A stretch of DNA of 64,000 nt from Rhynchopus euleeides (taxonomy: Eukaryota; Euglenozoa; Diplonemea; Diplonemida; Diplonemidae). The notes beneath the pieces are model-generated. The model did no database searches and was not told the DNA's origin. It saw only the letters and a list, made by a program, of their open reading frames with translations. Below are positions 1 through 11,000 of the stretch, in pieces. The DNA is taken from positions 930,001-994,000 of the forward strand of contig OY723257.1 in NCBI GenBank assembly GCA_963210315.1, in the 5' to 3' direction. The position numbers were made by a program, and so were the translations under genes. Within the stretch, counting starts at the first letter, position 1; every line of letters begins with the position of its first letter.

Positions 1-1040
1 TCCGACGTCTCGTCTGTCGTCGCACGCCTGCCAGAGACGTAGGCGCCGTTGCGCCCCCATCGTGTCGCGAAGAAGACACCACCAGTAAGCACCACCGTCA
101 GCGCCCGCGAGAGGTTCCCGTCCTTTGTCTCCAGGCGGAGCGCGTTCGTCCTGTCGTAGTCCACACCGTTTTCGATCCCCGAGAAGGAAGGACGGTGCTT
201 CGCCAGCGCCTTCCAGCCCTGCCGCCGCAGATTGTCGCGCAGCGCATGGTTCCGGGAGGACCGTGGTTCACCGGCGAGACACATATCCCCGATGGCACAG
301 TCACGGATGTCGTCGCCCCACTCTAGTCCAGCAGCAGGGAGGGCGACCGAGATCGCGATGCCCACAGGGCCGAGGGCGTCAGCAGAGGAGAGGGTCGGGT
401 GATCCTCGTACAGCACAGCGATTCGGTTCATCCTGTCCACCATGTGTGGGATGCGCACACACGTGTCGAAGAGATTGCACAGGATCCGGTAAGAGTTGGC
501 TATCGCCGGATCTACACGGTGGGCTTTGTGCAGGATGGTGATCATCGCGCCTACACTGCGGGAGGCCTGTGAGGCCCGTGGGAAAGGGGAAGGCACGCCT
601 GATCTAGCTGTGCTGATGATCGTGCGGGAGGAAGGAAAACCTGCTCTGTTGTTATGAAACGAGCATCGCTCCAGGGCAGATTCGTCTGCCTCCCGCATGT
701 GCGCTACACGTTTCTGCGCGCGGGGAACCGAGGACTCAGAAGGGGAGGAAGGGGAGAAAGGAAGTCGACGCCCCACGTAAGGGCTCGGCGACGTGCACTC
801 GTGGGAGAGCGTGTCGCCCCCCTGGTGAGACGGCGTTTCTGCCTGCCAGTCGGGAAGAGAGGGGGTTGCAGTGTCTAAAGGCACTAGGGGCTCCTGACAT
901 GGAGAGGGTGGTGGGGGTGACACAGTGTCTGATGGGGGACTAAGCCGAGTGTCGACGGGCTGAAAGCCCGGCGAGTCATCCACAACAAGGGAAGGTGCAG
1001 GCGAGAGAGGAAGGGGGGAAGCAAGTTCTGATGGGGACAT
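1..1040 (-). CDS. Ser/Pro-rich protein with LINE-like RT C-terminal tail, partial
   Basis: This minus-strand frame is open from before its first internal ATG (1038-1040) to the left edge, so the 3' end is missing. The upstream half (about 560-1040) is Ser/Pro-rich and closely matches part of the ORF at 2533-4869, including the shared motif PSPYVGRRLPFSPS. The downstream half (1-545) is different. It has the spacing I associate with the thumb and C-terminal region of LINE reverse transcriptases: a block of alternating hydrophobic and Arg/His residues, then an LSRALTVVLTGGV-type segment that in such proteins precedes a CCHC finger. That finger would lie outside the window. At about 1072 homology to the second copy stops and unrelated repeat DNA begins, so this copy is probably 5'-truncated. 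The RT-tail assignment is an inference from pattern. Confidence 0.4.
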   Translation of the reverse strand, partial: MSPSELASPLPLSPAPSLVVDDSPGFQPVDTRLSPPSDTVSPPPPSPCQEPLVPLDTATPSLPDWQAETPSHQGGDTLSHECTSPSPYVGRRLPFSPSSPSESSVPRAQKRVAHMREADESALERCSFHNNRAGFPSSRTIISTARSGVPSPFPRASQASRSVGAMITILHKAHRVDPAIANSYRILCNLFDTCVRIPHMVDRMNRIAVLYEDHPTLSSADALGPVGIAISVALPAAGLEWGDDIRDCAIGDMCLAGEPRSSRNHALRDNLRRQGWKALAKHRPSFSGIENGVDYDRTNALRLETKDGNLSRALTVVLTGGVFFATRWGRNGAYVSGRRATTDETS

Positions 1041-1374
1041 GATACTATCCTCGTCAGGCCGAAGGCTTGACGCTGAAATCGCCACCAAAATTGCCACCAA
1101 ATCGCCACCAAAATTCGTTTGCTATGGGGGTCTTCGCTGGTCGACAAACTTCGACAAACTTCGTCAGTTTTCAGCCAATTCAACAGGAAATGCGCCAAAA
1201 TGCACTGACGATCACCCTGTAGCGAAGACCCCCTATGTTGGATTAGCGGATCCGCATCGTACAGAACATCTACGAAAGACGACGCACGAGAACTGATACG
1301 CTATACCAAAATTCACCAAAATTCACCAAAATTTTAGGGCAAAATTTACCAGAATTCACCCGGAATTCACCAGA
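1041..1374. other. Gene-free spacer with AATTCACC-type repeats
   Basis: No gene is visible. The stretch holds short direct repeats of CACCAAAATTCACC and ACCAGAATTCACC type around 1080-1110 and 1305-1378. The same motif recurs at about 1829 and 4938. A 108-bp MITE lies inside it. Confidence 0.6.
1126..1233. mobile_element. 108-bp MITE with 3-bp TSD (TAT)
   Basis: The ends are inverted repeats: GGGGGTCTTCGCTGG at the left and GTAGCGAAGACCCCC at the right. The trinucleotide TAT flanks both sides (1123-1125 and 1234-1236). An inverted relative of exactly the same length sits at 60501-60608, and a divergent 99-bp relative at 35267-35365. A 3-bp TSD and G-rich termini fit PIF/Harbinger-type MITEs, but no transposase of that family is in the window. 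Confidence 0.75.
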
Positions 1375-1828
1375 ATTCGTCAGCTGATTGAGGGTGTGAT
1401 ATGAGGGTTCTATCCAACAAGGATATCAAGGCGGCACTTTCAAAGTCCTGCCAAGGACAGCGCCACGTGGGTGTGTGCTTCTGATATATGTTATGTCATC
1501 ATGTGAACCCTCCCCAGCGTGTGCCAACATCCCTGACACGCTCACGAAAAGCATGACACGGAGAAAACAGGTGCCGAAACAACCTGCCGAGCACACGGGT
1601 GGTGCCACGTTGATCCACGCAGCGATCTCCCATGACAGGAAGCCTTGTCGCCACGGCAGAGTCGCCGCAGACTGTGGGAGAGGTGTCGCCAGTCACCTTG
1701 AGGTTGCAGTGTGTCATCAGGCTAAGACCCGTGCCCTCTTCACCTCCCCTGTTAGGTTGCTCCCATATCGTTGCCTGCTTTGGGGCCTGAAGGACATAGG
1801 GGTCCAGCAGGCACTTGAGCATCGCAAG
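1375..1828 (+). repeat. 454-bp inverted repeat, left arm
   Basis: It is the reverse complement of 5092-5545. Both arms keep the same uninterrupted open frame of more than 110 codons (1475 onward here, mirrored at 5445-5086). This reflects identity of the arms and does not demonstrate a gene. Confidence 0.85.
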
Positions 1829-2532
1829 ACCAGAATTCACCAGGGAGGATCCTTGAAATCGGTAGTGGACAGTAGCGGACAGGGCGGACATTTCCTTGTG
1901 GAAAAAGTGCCCGAAAAAAAAATTCGAAAAGGTCCCCCTTACAGAATTAGCCTTTTTTCAAAAAATCGGAAAATTTCGGACCGCAATTTGTACCCAAGAA
2001 AGTGCCGAATTTTCGGACTTGGTCCGATTTGAACGATTTCCGTGCCTCTTGCAACCCCCATGAGGGGCGGCTGCTGTTTCGGGTTCTTCCGGTGGTACAT
2101 GCTGGGGTGTCAGGACAGGGAATCCTGCTCGCTGTACCCGGTGATCCCTGACGCAGCCAGGAAGTGGAGAGCCTTGGAACCCTGGTTGAGGCCTGTAACA
2201 CCCGGCCTTCCTGCCACTTGTGGCATTGTGGAGTGGAGGTGGATATGGAGAAGATTCTCTCTCCGTCCGGTCGAGCACAACCGTCCTCTCCAGCCAGGGG
2301 TCATCTACTTTCCAAACAAGGGCCAGGAACATGCTCAAACAAACCAATTGATCAGAAAATCTGGCTTGCCGTGGAATCATTGAGCATTGGGGAGTGGTTT
2401 GCCCCCTTGCTGCGTATGACATGTCCATTTTTGACGATTTTTGGGCAGAATTTGGTGCGTGGGACCTTTCGATTTTCATGATTTTTTTCGGAATTTCGTG
2501 GGGACCGGTACCCCATTTGAGGGCCAAAAATC

Positions 2533-4869
2533 TCATTTCCGAGGCCTGGGAATGGTCGCAGTGGCCTCAGATGTCCAAAAACGTTCAATTGACGGTCCAG
2601 GGGATAAGATAGGTCTGGTTTTCCGGTTTTCAAAACCAGGGTTTCCCGGTTCCCGGTTTTCTGGAAAAAAAAAAAAGGTCGGTCTCATTTTTGGCGGGTT
2701 TTTTTGTGACTTTGGGACAGTAGAACAGGGAAGGGGACACACACACACACTGGAAGCCGGAGATTGCGCCTGCTGATACTGAGGCGCAATCTTCGCGACG
2801 ACGCGTTGAAAAGAGCGCGGAATAGCCGCCGAACGAAAGATGGTGGGAGAGGGGATGCAGCGGGTGCGCTTCGGAACCGCACGCAACACCTGCTTCCGGA
2901 GGAAACGAGAACGAGAAGGACGGACAGCACGTGTCTTGCGCTCCAGGAAGCGCAAGGCCTGTGAGGCCCGTGGGAAAGGGGAAGGCACGCCTGATCTAGC
3001 TGTGCTGATGAGAACTCGAGAGGAAGGGAGATCTTTTCTTCTGTTGTGGAACGAACCGCGCTCCAGGGCAGATTCGTCTGCCTCCCGCATGTGCGCTACA
3101 CGTTTCTGCGCGCGGGGAACCGAGGACTCAGAGGGGGAGGAAGGGGAGAAAGGAAGTCGACGCCCCACGTAAGGGCTCGGCGACGTGCACTCGGGGGAGA
3201 GCGTGTCGCTCCCCTGGTGGGACGGCGTTTCTGCCTGCCAGTCGGGAAGAGAGGGGGTTGTAGGGTCTAAAGGCACTAGGGGCTCCTGACATGGAGAGGG
3301 TGGCGGGGGTGACACAGTGTCTGACAGTGGACTAAGTCGAGTGTCGGCGGGCTGAAAGCCCGGCGAGTCATCCACAACAAGGGGGGGTGCAGGCGAGAGA
3401 GGAAGGGGGGAAGCAAGTTCTGATGGGGACATGATACTATCCTCGTCATGCCGAAGGCTTGACGCTGAAACCGGTGATCCAGGGGACACGGGCGGCTGAG
3501 GTTCTACTCTTCTGCTGTGAAAGGAGCGTCGCCCCAGGGCGGATTCGCCTGCCTCCTGTACGGGTGCTACTCGCTTCTGCGCGCGGGGTATTGAGGACTC
3601 AGAGGGGAGAGAGGGAGAGAAAGGAAGGCGGCGCCCCACGTAAGGGCTCGGAGAACTCCGCTGTGTCGCGCTCTCTTGGAGGGGCGGTGAGCCCGTCTGT
3701 GGGGTCTGTAGCCCGTCCAGCAGGTCTGTGTGCAGCACGAGCTCCGGAGCCGGAGAGGGCACCGGAGGCGGTGCTGCATCTGCTGGTGGAACGAGGCTAG
3801 CATCATCGGGCTGGGAGCCCGGCGAGTCCGCAACAAGCGCAACGTGCTCCGCATCCATCTGACGTGGGGTGGGGGAAGCAGGGGTATTCATTCGAGGGGA
3901 AGGCGAGAAAAGAAAACCAGGGAATTCGCGTGGGGTCAACGCAGATGACTCCGCAGAAGAACCCAACTCGCCCTCACTGGGCTGATCGTCGGGGCAGTGA
4001 AGAGCCAAATGCTCAATCACGCCCGGCCAAAGAAGAATAAGAGACGCACACATGTCCCACTCTGGCTGTTGCACACACACTATCCCAGCCCCCCAGAGGG
4101 ACGGGCCCTCGTCCGAGTGATCCAAACAAATGGCGGTGCGTTTCACGGCATCCTGCCCCATCGAGTCCTCGTCAGAGGTGTCCAGAACAACGGCGGTGCG
4201 TTTCACCGCAGCCGCAGCCGTCGCGTCACTATCCATCACAGACGAGGGAGGGACGTCCTCGCTGGTGGAGCCCGCATCTTCAGCGTCGTCTCCATCGTGC
4301 ACCGTGGCATTAGAGCTGCCTTCCTCGCTATCCGAGTTGTCGTCGTCATCGCAGCTGCTGCTGTCGTCACCCGTGCTCGCATCTTGGTCGACCCTGGGGG
4401 CGCGCCCATGGTGGCCGGCCGCGCAGCATGTCTTCACATTGGCGCAGGTGCCGCACCGCGTCATGTGGTGTGTCTCACAGCACATCACCTTCAGGCCGTC
4501 CGCGTGGTGGTGGTAGACGCGGCAACACGCAGCTATCGTCAGTGCGTAATTCCGCTTGGCAGAATCGCACTCGTCACATTTCGGCTTCGAATGCGCGTTG
4601 CACACTTTCCGGGGGCCCAGAGACGTGCTCGCGAGCGACCGCGGCACTGGTACGGGTATAGCGCTGCGCGGCGGGAGCGGGCGTGGCCCATCCCATTGTG
4701 AGGCTCGCGTGGTCCGGGGGATCCCAGTGTAGTCCGGGAACACGTTTGTTCCCCACCTCACGATATTGCCGTCTGCATCGACGCCTGCGGCCGCACATGC
4801 CTGTTCTGCACTCGCCTCTAACGCCGTGATCGTCTCTGCCCCACCTGCGAACACGGGCCGGGGTGTCAT
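2533..4869 (-). CDS. Cys-rich and Ser/Pro-rich protein of unknown function
   Basis: The open frame extends upstream to a GTG at 4968. The first ATG is at 4869, giving about 778 residues. In order it shows a Cys/His-rich zone (about 4440-4620, with CDECDS, CCRVYHHH, CCETHH and CGTC motifs) that looks like a zinc-binding cluster, an Asp/Glu/Ser-rich acidic stretch (about 4270-4390), and a long Ser/Pro-rich part with two copies of a PYVGRRLPFSPS-type unit (about 3640 and 3170). The last part (2738-2954) runs through a dispersed repeat also found inverted at 27300-27518, and beyond that through low-complexity DNA, so the C-terminus looks replaced. I do not recognise the family. Its relative at 1-1040 carries a LINE-like RT tail, which suggests that this is the ORF1 or N-terminal part of a retroelement protein that lost its enzyme domains. 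Confidence 0.45.
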   Translation of the reverse strand: MTPRPVFAGGAETITALEASAEQACAAAGVDADGNIVRWGTNVFPDYTGIPRTTRASQWDGPRPLPPRSAIPVPVPRSLASTSLGPRKVCNAHSKPKCDECDSAKRNYALTIAACCRVYHHHADGLKVMCCETHHMTRCGTCANVKTCCAAGHHGRAPRVDQDASTGDDSSSCDDDDNSDSEEGSSNATVHDGDDAEDAGSTSEDVPPSSVMDSDATAAAAVKRTAVVLDTSDEDSMGQDAVKRTAICLDHSDEGPSLWGAGIVCVQQPEWDMCASLILLWPGVIEHLALHCPDDQPSEGELGSSAESSALTPREFPGFLFSPSPRMNTPASPTPRQMDAEHVALVADSPGSQPDDASLVPPADAAPPPVPSPAPELVLHTDLLDGLQTPQTGSPPLQESATQRSSPSPYVGRRLPFSPSLPSESSIPRAQKRVAPVQEAGESALGRRSFHSRRVEPQPPVSPGSPVSASSLRHDEDSIMSPSELASPLPLSPAPPLVVDDSPGFQPADTRLSPLSDTVSPPPPSPCQEPLVPLDPTTPSLPDWQAETPSHQGSDTLSPECTSPSPYVGRRLPFSPSSPSESSVPRAQKRVAHMREADESALERGSFHNRRKDLPSSRVLISTARSGVPSPFPRASQALRFLERKTRAVRPSRSRFLRKQVLRAVPKRTRCIPSPTIFRSAAIPRSFQRVVAKIAPQYQQAQSPASSVCVCPLPCSTVPKSQKNPPKMRPTFFFFPENREPGNPGFENRKTRPILSPGPSIERFWTSEATATIPRPRK
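2738..2954 (-). repeat. Dispersed repeat shared with 27300-27518
   Basis: The reverse complement of this stretch matches 27300-27518 over its whole length with scattered changes. In one frame both copies encode a basic peptide containing PKRTRCIPSP and IFRSAAIPRSF, with mostly conservative differences. This suggests a fragment of an older coding sequence that was carried to both places. Confidence 0.7.
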
Positions 4870-5091
4870 CCCGCCCCAGACCTCTCCAGCGCCTACCGAG
4901 CAGAGGGAGCCGACCCGGTCCTCGCGTCGCGCAGGACCAGAATTCACCAGGAATTCTGGGTCATTCACCTAAAATATCCAAAAAGTTGGTGAATACCTCT
5001 CGGGTCCTGGGCAAGACGTTAAACTACCTGGGAGGGCTTCCCCAGACCATGACGGGTGCTTGCACCAGGAGTTTGAAACAGCCACTCATGC

Positions 5092-5545
5092 CTTGCGATG
5101 CTCAAGTGCCTGCTGGACCCCTATGTCCTTCAGGCCCCAAAGCAGGCAACGATATGGGAGCAACCTAACAGGGGAGGTGAAGAGGGCACGGGTCTTAGCC
5201 TGATGACACACTGCAACCTCAAGGTGACTGGCGACACCTCTCCCACAGTCTGCGGCGACTCTGCCGTGGCGACAAGGCTTCCTGTCATGGGAGATCGCTG
5301 CGTGGATCAACGTGGCACCACCCGTGTGCTCGGCAGGTTGTTTCGGCACCTGTTTTCTCCGTGTCATGCTTTTCGTGAGCGTGTCAGGGATGTTGGCACA
5401 TGCTGGGGAGGGTTCACATGATGACATAACATATATCAGAAGCACACACCCACGTGGCGCTGTCCTTGGCAGGACTTTGAAAGTGCCGCCTTGATATCCT
5501 TGTTGGATAGAACCCTCATATCACACCCTCAATCAGCTGACGAAT
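5092..5545 (-). repeat. 454-bp inverted repeat, right arm
   Basis: It mirrors 1375-1828 with only scattered substitutions, for example one codon near 5400. The inner edges of the two arms share no further sequence, so the repeat ends sharply at the motif ATCGCAAG. Confidence 0.85.
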
Positions 5546-6390
5546 ACCTCAATATTGGTGATTTTTGGTGTCTGAGGGTCTCCTGTTTCACCCCATTTTT
5601 GTGCCTAAAAACGTCCCCGGACTGTACCCGGACTGAAATCGCAGGACACTCTGGACCCATATTTTGGTCAAATATTGGGTGAAAACCGCCGAAAAAGCAC
5701 CCTGGGAGGTCCAATAGTGCATAACTTCCACCAGAACTGCACCGCCATGCCCAAAAATTCTGCAGGAGCCCATTTCAGAATCACGCATTTTTTCAAAGGG
5801 CGATATGGGCAGCGCCCCCTTTGAAAAAATGCGTGACTCTGATCTGGGTTCTTGCAGAATTTTTGGGCATGGCGGTGCAGTTCTGGTGGAAGTTATGCAC
5901 TATTGGACCTCCCAGGGTGCTTTTTCGGCGGTTTTCACCCAATATTTGACCAAAATATGGGTCCAGAGTGTCCTGCGATTTCAGTCCGGGTACAGTCCGG
6001 GGACGTTTTTAGGCACCAAAATAGCAAAAAAACCACCAAAAATGTGGCAAAAGTGCCCGAAACAGGTTCGAAATGGCCCAAAAACCATTTTTGGGCCCCA
6101 GTTGTGCTATAGGTAGGTCCAAGATGTCGATATTTTCGATTTTTTGGGCGTGATTTCCCCGAAAAATGCCAATTTTACCTGGAACGGCGAAATAGGCGAA
6201 AACCCCACTTTTTCACCCATTTTTTTGCATTTTTCGGGTCGTAGGGTGCGTTTTCGGGCAGTTTTGGGGCCAGAGGATGTGTTTTGACACGTTTCTGAGG
6301 CGGGTTCCACCCGCAGATGCCGGGTAGATGCCCAAATCTGCCAAAAATGGTTTTTTCGGACGCTTTTTTAATAGGGAGTCGGACCCCCTA
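5546..6390. other. Gene-free stretch containing a long palindrome
   Basis: Apart from the palindrome at 5593-6023, I see only A/T-homopolymer-rich, non-coding sequence. Confidence 0.6.
5593..6023. repeat. Long palindrome, about 205-bp arms
   Basis: Arms 5593-5800 and 5819-6023 are close reverse complements around a short spacer (CGATATGGGCAGCG) with the inner stem CCCTTTGAAAAAATGCG. It could be a fold-back element or the product of an inverted duplication. I found no TSD. Confidence 0.75.
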
Positions 6391-7008
6391 CTGGGGGGCT
6401 AAATAGAAGACCCCCCCCCTTGTAATAGGCGTATAAACGCTTTTTTTGGGGGGTTTTCAAAATCCAAAATTTTGGGCAATTTTTGCAGTGGGTGGCCAAA
6501 TACAAGGGGGTGGCCGAATACAAGGGGGGGGGTCTTGTATTCGGCGGTCCGTGAATTTTCCCAATTTTGGCGAATTTTGCCCCAGGTGACCTCGTGGAAT
6601 CGCGATTTTCGCCTTCCATTGCACAATTCGGAATCCGTGCGGATCGTGGTGGGGTCATTTTGTGGGTGGAGGTGCCAAGTTTCACTCATGAAATGTGGGT
6701 CTGGTTTGGCTCCTGATAATGGGAGGATATTCCCGGGAGTCAGCAACCTGCGATGACCCCCACACTGGTGTCCAAAACCCCGTTCCTTTGAATGTTTGGA
6801 TTCCGTGCGGACCGCAGTGGGGTCATTTTGCCCATGGGGTGCCTGTTATGACTGGAAAAACAGGCTGAAAATTTGAAAATTGGCCAAAATTCACGGACCG
6901 CCGAATACAAGACCCCCCCCCTTGTATTCGGCCTAAATTTTTCTGGATTTCGAATTTCCAGACCCCCCCCTTCTATTCGGCCACCCCCTTCTATTTAGCC
7001 CCCCCCAG
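6391..7008. mobile_element. 618-bp TA-flanked inverted-repeat element (MITE)
   Basis: The left end CTGGGGGGCTAAATAGAAG is mirrored at the right by CTTCTATTTAGCCCCCCCCAG. TA lies directly outside both ends (6389-6390 and 7009-7010). Subterminal GGCCGAATACAAGGGG-type motifs are also inverted (about 6490-6560 versus 6890-6985). A TA TSD with inverted ends is typical of Tc1/mariner-type MITEs. There is no coding capacity. Confidence 0.65.
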
Positions 7009-8003
7009 TAGGCATAGGGTGCGGGCGATTCGCCTATCGCCCTATATTCGCCCAACCGGGTTCGAGCCCCGATTATCGCGTATCGAATCGCCTTATCGCC
7101 CATTATCGCCCAATTATCGCCCAGTATCGCCCGTTTTCTTTCACACTTTCTGAAGGGGTTTTCAGCTAGTGGTGAGTGGGTTACCGCTCTACTGACCCTG
7201 GGTCCCACAGGGCCCTGTGACCTCGTCAACAACTGGGCCAAGACCTAGGACTCTGCATCAGAAATCAGCTTCTGACCACTGACGTCATGCGGGTGGGTCA
7301 TTTCCTCGGTCAAAACCCACGTGAGGAACTGGGCATTGGCCCAGATCCTGACCTCGCTCAGGACCTGTTCACTCGCCGTTACTAGGAGCACTCGTGAGCA
7401 TGAAGCGGGTACACCTTAGTGTTGAAGGAGATGCGTGATTCTAGTGTAGTCGGTCTGAATGGGAGGAGATGCACTCTGTACGTTTGAGATGACTCATTGC
7501 ATAGCCCACAGGAAGCTTCACGGCTGAGACCTGTGGCGGTTCTGACCCTGGTCACAGAGTCATCACCCACTGAGAACACTGGAGCAGAGGGCTTGATCTA
7601 GGTCAGGAACCGGGTCTTCACTGAGGCAATGACCCACTCACCACCTCAGCAGTGATCTGACGTCCCTGGCCGGGCCATTTTGCCCCCAAAAATACGACGG
7701 AAAAATTATCGCCCATGGTGTTGCTGAAAGTGCTTCGCATGATGTGCGCACGAACTACGCACAAGTACGCACGAACTACGCAATATGGCCTCGTAATCAG
7801 GCCTGGGCGGGGAACCAGCCCTTTTTCCGGGTTTTTTGGGTCGGGGAACCAGGTTTTTTCTAAGAATTTTTACAAGGGATTTTTTGCTCACCCCCCCACA
7901 GGTTTCAGGCGCGTGCCCGTCAGGCGGGACTTTTTCTATGATTTCTACGATGAAAACCACCCCCCCGCCCCCACCCCCCCCCCCTTCTAAGAACGATGAT
8001 GGC

Positions 8004-11000
8004 TCACTCGGAAGTTTCGGCGTCCGAAACGTACGCCCACTCTCCCCAATCCTCCTCCATGTCGACATCGATGTCGACATGGACGCGGGCCCTTTTCTCC
8101 TGGGGCTCCTCGGGGTGCGGCCCAACCTCCCTCCTGCGCTCTGCCGGTGCCGCCTGTGTGGGAGGCAGCTGCGGCGGTTCTTCCGGCTGAGGTGTGGGGA
8201 GTGTCGATGGGGTGCCCGGGGTCGATGAAGCGGGGAGCTGGAAGGTGACATGTTGCAGGGTGGCTGGAGGCACGACGGGGGGTGCGGCATCTGCAAGCAA
8301 CGAAGTGAGGAAGGGATCCTCAGGGACTTCCTCCACGAGGCTGACAATCGACAATGCATCGGCGTTGTCATCTTCCCAGCTGCCGTCCGATTCCTCATCA
8401 CAATCCTCCACGCCAGCAAATAGAGAACCCATGGCTGCATCGAGGTCAACGAGCTCCACGGTTGTCAGAGTTGGAAGAGGCGTCAGGGAACGCGCAGTGA
8501 AGCGGCGCTTCTTGTTGGCGAGGAACGTGTTGACTGTTTCTTCAACGATGATCTTGCGCGCCGCGTCATCATGTGACAGCTCTAGAGTGATGCCCAGTTC
8601 TTGAGAGATGCTTGCGGCAGAGAGTGCCTTCCGGAACGATCCCCTCATGCGCGTTACAACTGAAAAAGCAGCCTCCACAAACACAGTCGAGGGTGACAGT
8701 GCCACCATGGCCTCAAGCACTATCGCAAACGTCGAACTCTCGGATTCCAGCAAGAAGTCGACGACAAACTCTTTCAGAAGGTTCCCCCTGAGATCTGTGC
8801 ATTCCAACCGCAGCTTCACCCACTCCATGCCGATGCTGAGAATCTCTGCCTGGTCGTAACCCAAGCGAGAAGCGAGCGCCATGAGGCACTCGCACGTGCT
8901 GTCCTTCCCACTTGTCGCGAAGAAAGAGCTGAATGAGCGGCAGGGATACTCCTCCCACCTCTTGGCCAGGTCCTTGTAGATGGTGTGGCAGAGCTTTGAG
9001 CGCCAGGAAGTCATCTCGGCAACTACCCCCGGAGGCAACGATGTGGTTCCCTGGTTCTCATAGAACTTGGCTTCGTGCTTGCCAGGCTGGCGCGCCAGCA
9101 CCTTATGCACTGTCAGTGCATTCTGCAGGATGCTCTCCATCGACGAGAGCGACAGGTCTCGCTTCTGCAACGCCTCGCTCACCCCTTTATTGATGTCGAA
9201 GACGTCAGCCAAGATGCAAGTCGAGAGGGAATACTCGGGGGTGAGCTTGTGGAAGAAGAACGGCGGCGGCTGGATCTCCCCGAGCATAGCGACAGTGAAG
9301 TCAAAGTTCACCACAGCCGCGTTCAGGCGACGGAACGTTGCAGCTGCCCAACGCACGGAGTGCTCCTTCGGGAAGGAGAGACATTTCCCACCGGAAATGA
9401 TCTGCAGAGACTTCTGCCTGGCGGTTGATCTGAAGAAGGCAACCCAGTGTCGGAGGAGGCGGCTATGTTCAACAACCTTTCGTGTCTTCTTGATGAGGCC
9501 GACGGACAGCTGGTGCATGTGGGCAGCATCATGCACATCGATGAGAGTGCATCCCCACGCGATCTCGAGCTTCCCCCTGAGACTCTTCATCGTTGATGCC
9601 CCGTCTGCCGCGAATCCCTTCAGCGAACGCCGCGCCCACTGCGACAGCTGGAGGCTGTCGAACAACTTGACCAGCTCGTCCTTCTGCGACTCTGCGTCAG
9701 CTTTCTTCAAGTCGACTGTGCCCACACACCAATCTTTCATAGCACAATCCGTCCTGCTGATCCCCGAAACGATGACGATCATCAAGTCGATGCGGGCGAA
9801 CGTGGTACCGTCCACCTTCAGGGTTGCCGCCCGACACGCACGCACCGCACCCACCACTCCCCTCGGGAGCACCTCCCAGAGTATCGTCTGGAACTCCTTC
9901 GCGACTTTTCGAGAGTAGTGGGTGTCCAGGACATGCAGCCCCTTCCGCTTGTCGTCCTGCAACCTCGCACCCACACTGCTCAGCCCCTCCGCCCGTTGCG
10001 TCGCCGTTGCCACGTTGTACACCAGGTTGACCAGACTTGTGTACTGCTCGCTGGTCACCTTCACCTTCGCGCACAGCGTCTGCTTGGGGATATCTGTAGC
10101 TGTCACATTGGTGTTTTCACTCCCAGGCGTGGACAACTGCACTGCTCTCTTGTGCGCCGCACCACCCATGTGGCGGCGGATATTGCTTTGCTGGCGCCCA
10201 ACTGTCGTGGCAGACATAGACGCTTCGCCGCGTGCATACCGGAGCAAGTGGGGTTGCTCCGAGAACTCCCCCTCCAGCTGCACCAAGAACGGTGCACACG
10301 TGGTGCACCTCCACCTCCCATCAGGGAGACGCACCACACCGGAGGCTGCAGCGTGGATCTTCCGCTGCTGCTTCTCCTGTATGGCGAGCTGTGCCTGCCG
10401 CTGCTGAATCCGAAGGAGACCGTTCACCATTGAGCCCTCTGGCACGTACTTCTTGTTTGCTGCCATCAAAAGAAGGAAGTGCGCCTTTGCTGTGTCGAAG
10501 ACAAGCCGCAAGGGGTACTGGGCCATCAACGACGGAAGAAGCAAGCCGAAGGTGCGAGGCTGTGTGGTGTCGACGATAGAAAAGTGAACATTTAAACCGC
10601 GGGATGTGCGGAAAGTCTGCAGGGCCACTGACGCGGTGTTGGTGTCCAACTCTTCGTCCACGAGGAATCTCGTATCCATCAATCGCGGACGCCTGAGCTT
10701 CACCGTGAGGGCCTCCGCTTCGGGGGAGTCAACGCCCTCCAGAAGCGCCGCAGCACTGGTACGCGTCGGCTCCGTAATGGGAATTGACCTTGCTAGGCAG
10801 TCAAGCACTCGGAGGCAGTAGTGTCCAGAACTGTATAGATCCCGTTGAACCCACCCTGGTACAAGCCCAATGTTGACGCCTCCGGTTGATTGGGCGAGCT
10901 TCATGGCGGTCAGCCATGGGGACAGTCGCCCGGCGCTGTCGAACGCGGCGACGTGGCACGCCCCTTCCCCGGTGTAGAAGGCGGCGTGGGGTGCAGGGGC

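Larger units (their letters stand above)
1375..5545 (-). mobile_element. 4.2-kb element bounded by 454-bp inverted repeats
   Basis: Positions 1375-1828 and 5092-5545 are near-perfect reverse complements of each other, each 454 bp. Between them lies one long minus-strand ORF plus non-coding DNA. The outermost shared sequence is ATTCGTCAGCTGATTG. No clear TSD is visible outside the repeats. The arrangement resembles a long-TIR DNA transposon or an inverted-repeat-bounded retroelement. The ORF shows no transposase or RT, so the class is open. Two independent insertions of one repeat in opposite orientation would also explain the layout. Confidence 0.55.

Noticed and set aside
7050..7080. tRNA-like B box (GGGTTCGAGCCCC)
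   Set aside because: No A box, acceptor stem or cloverleaf surrounds it; it lies in the subterminal region of a MITE.
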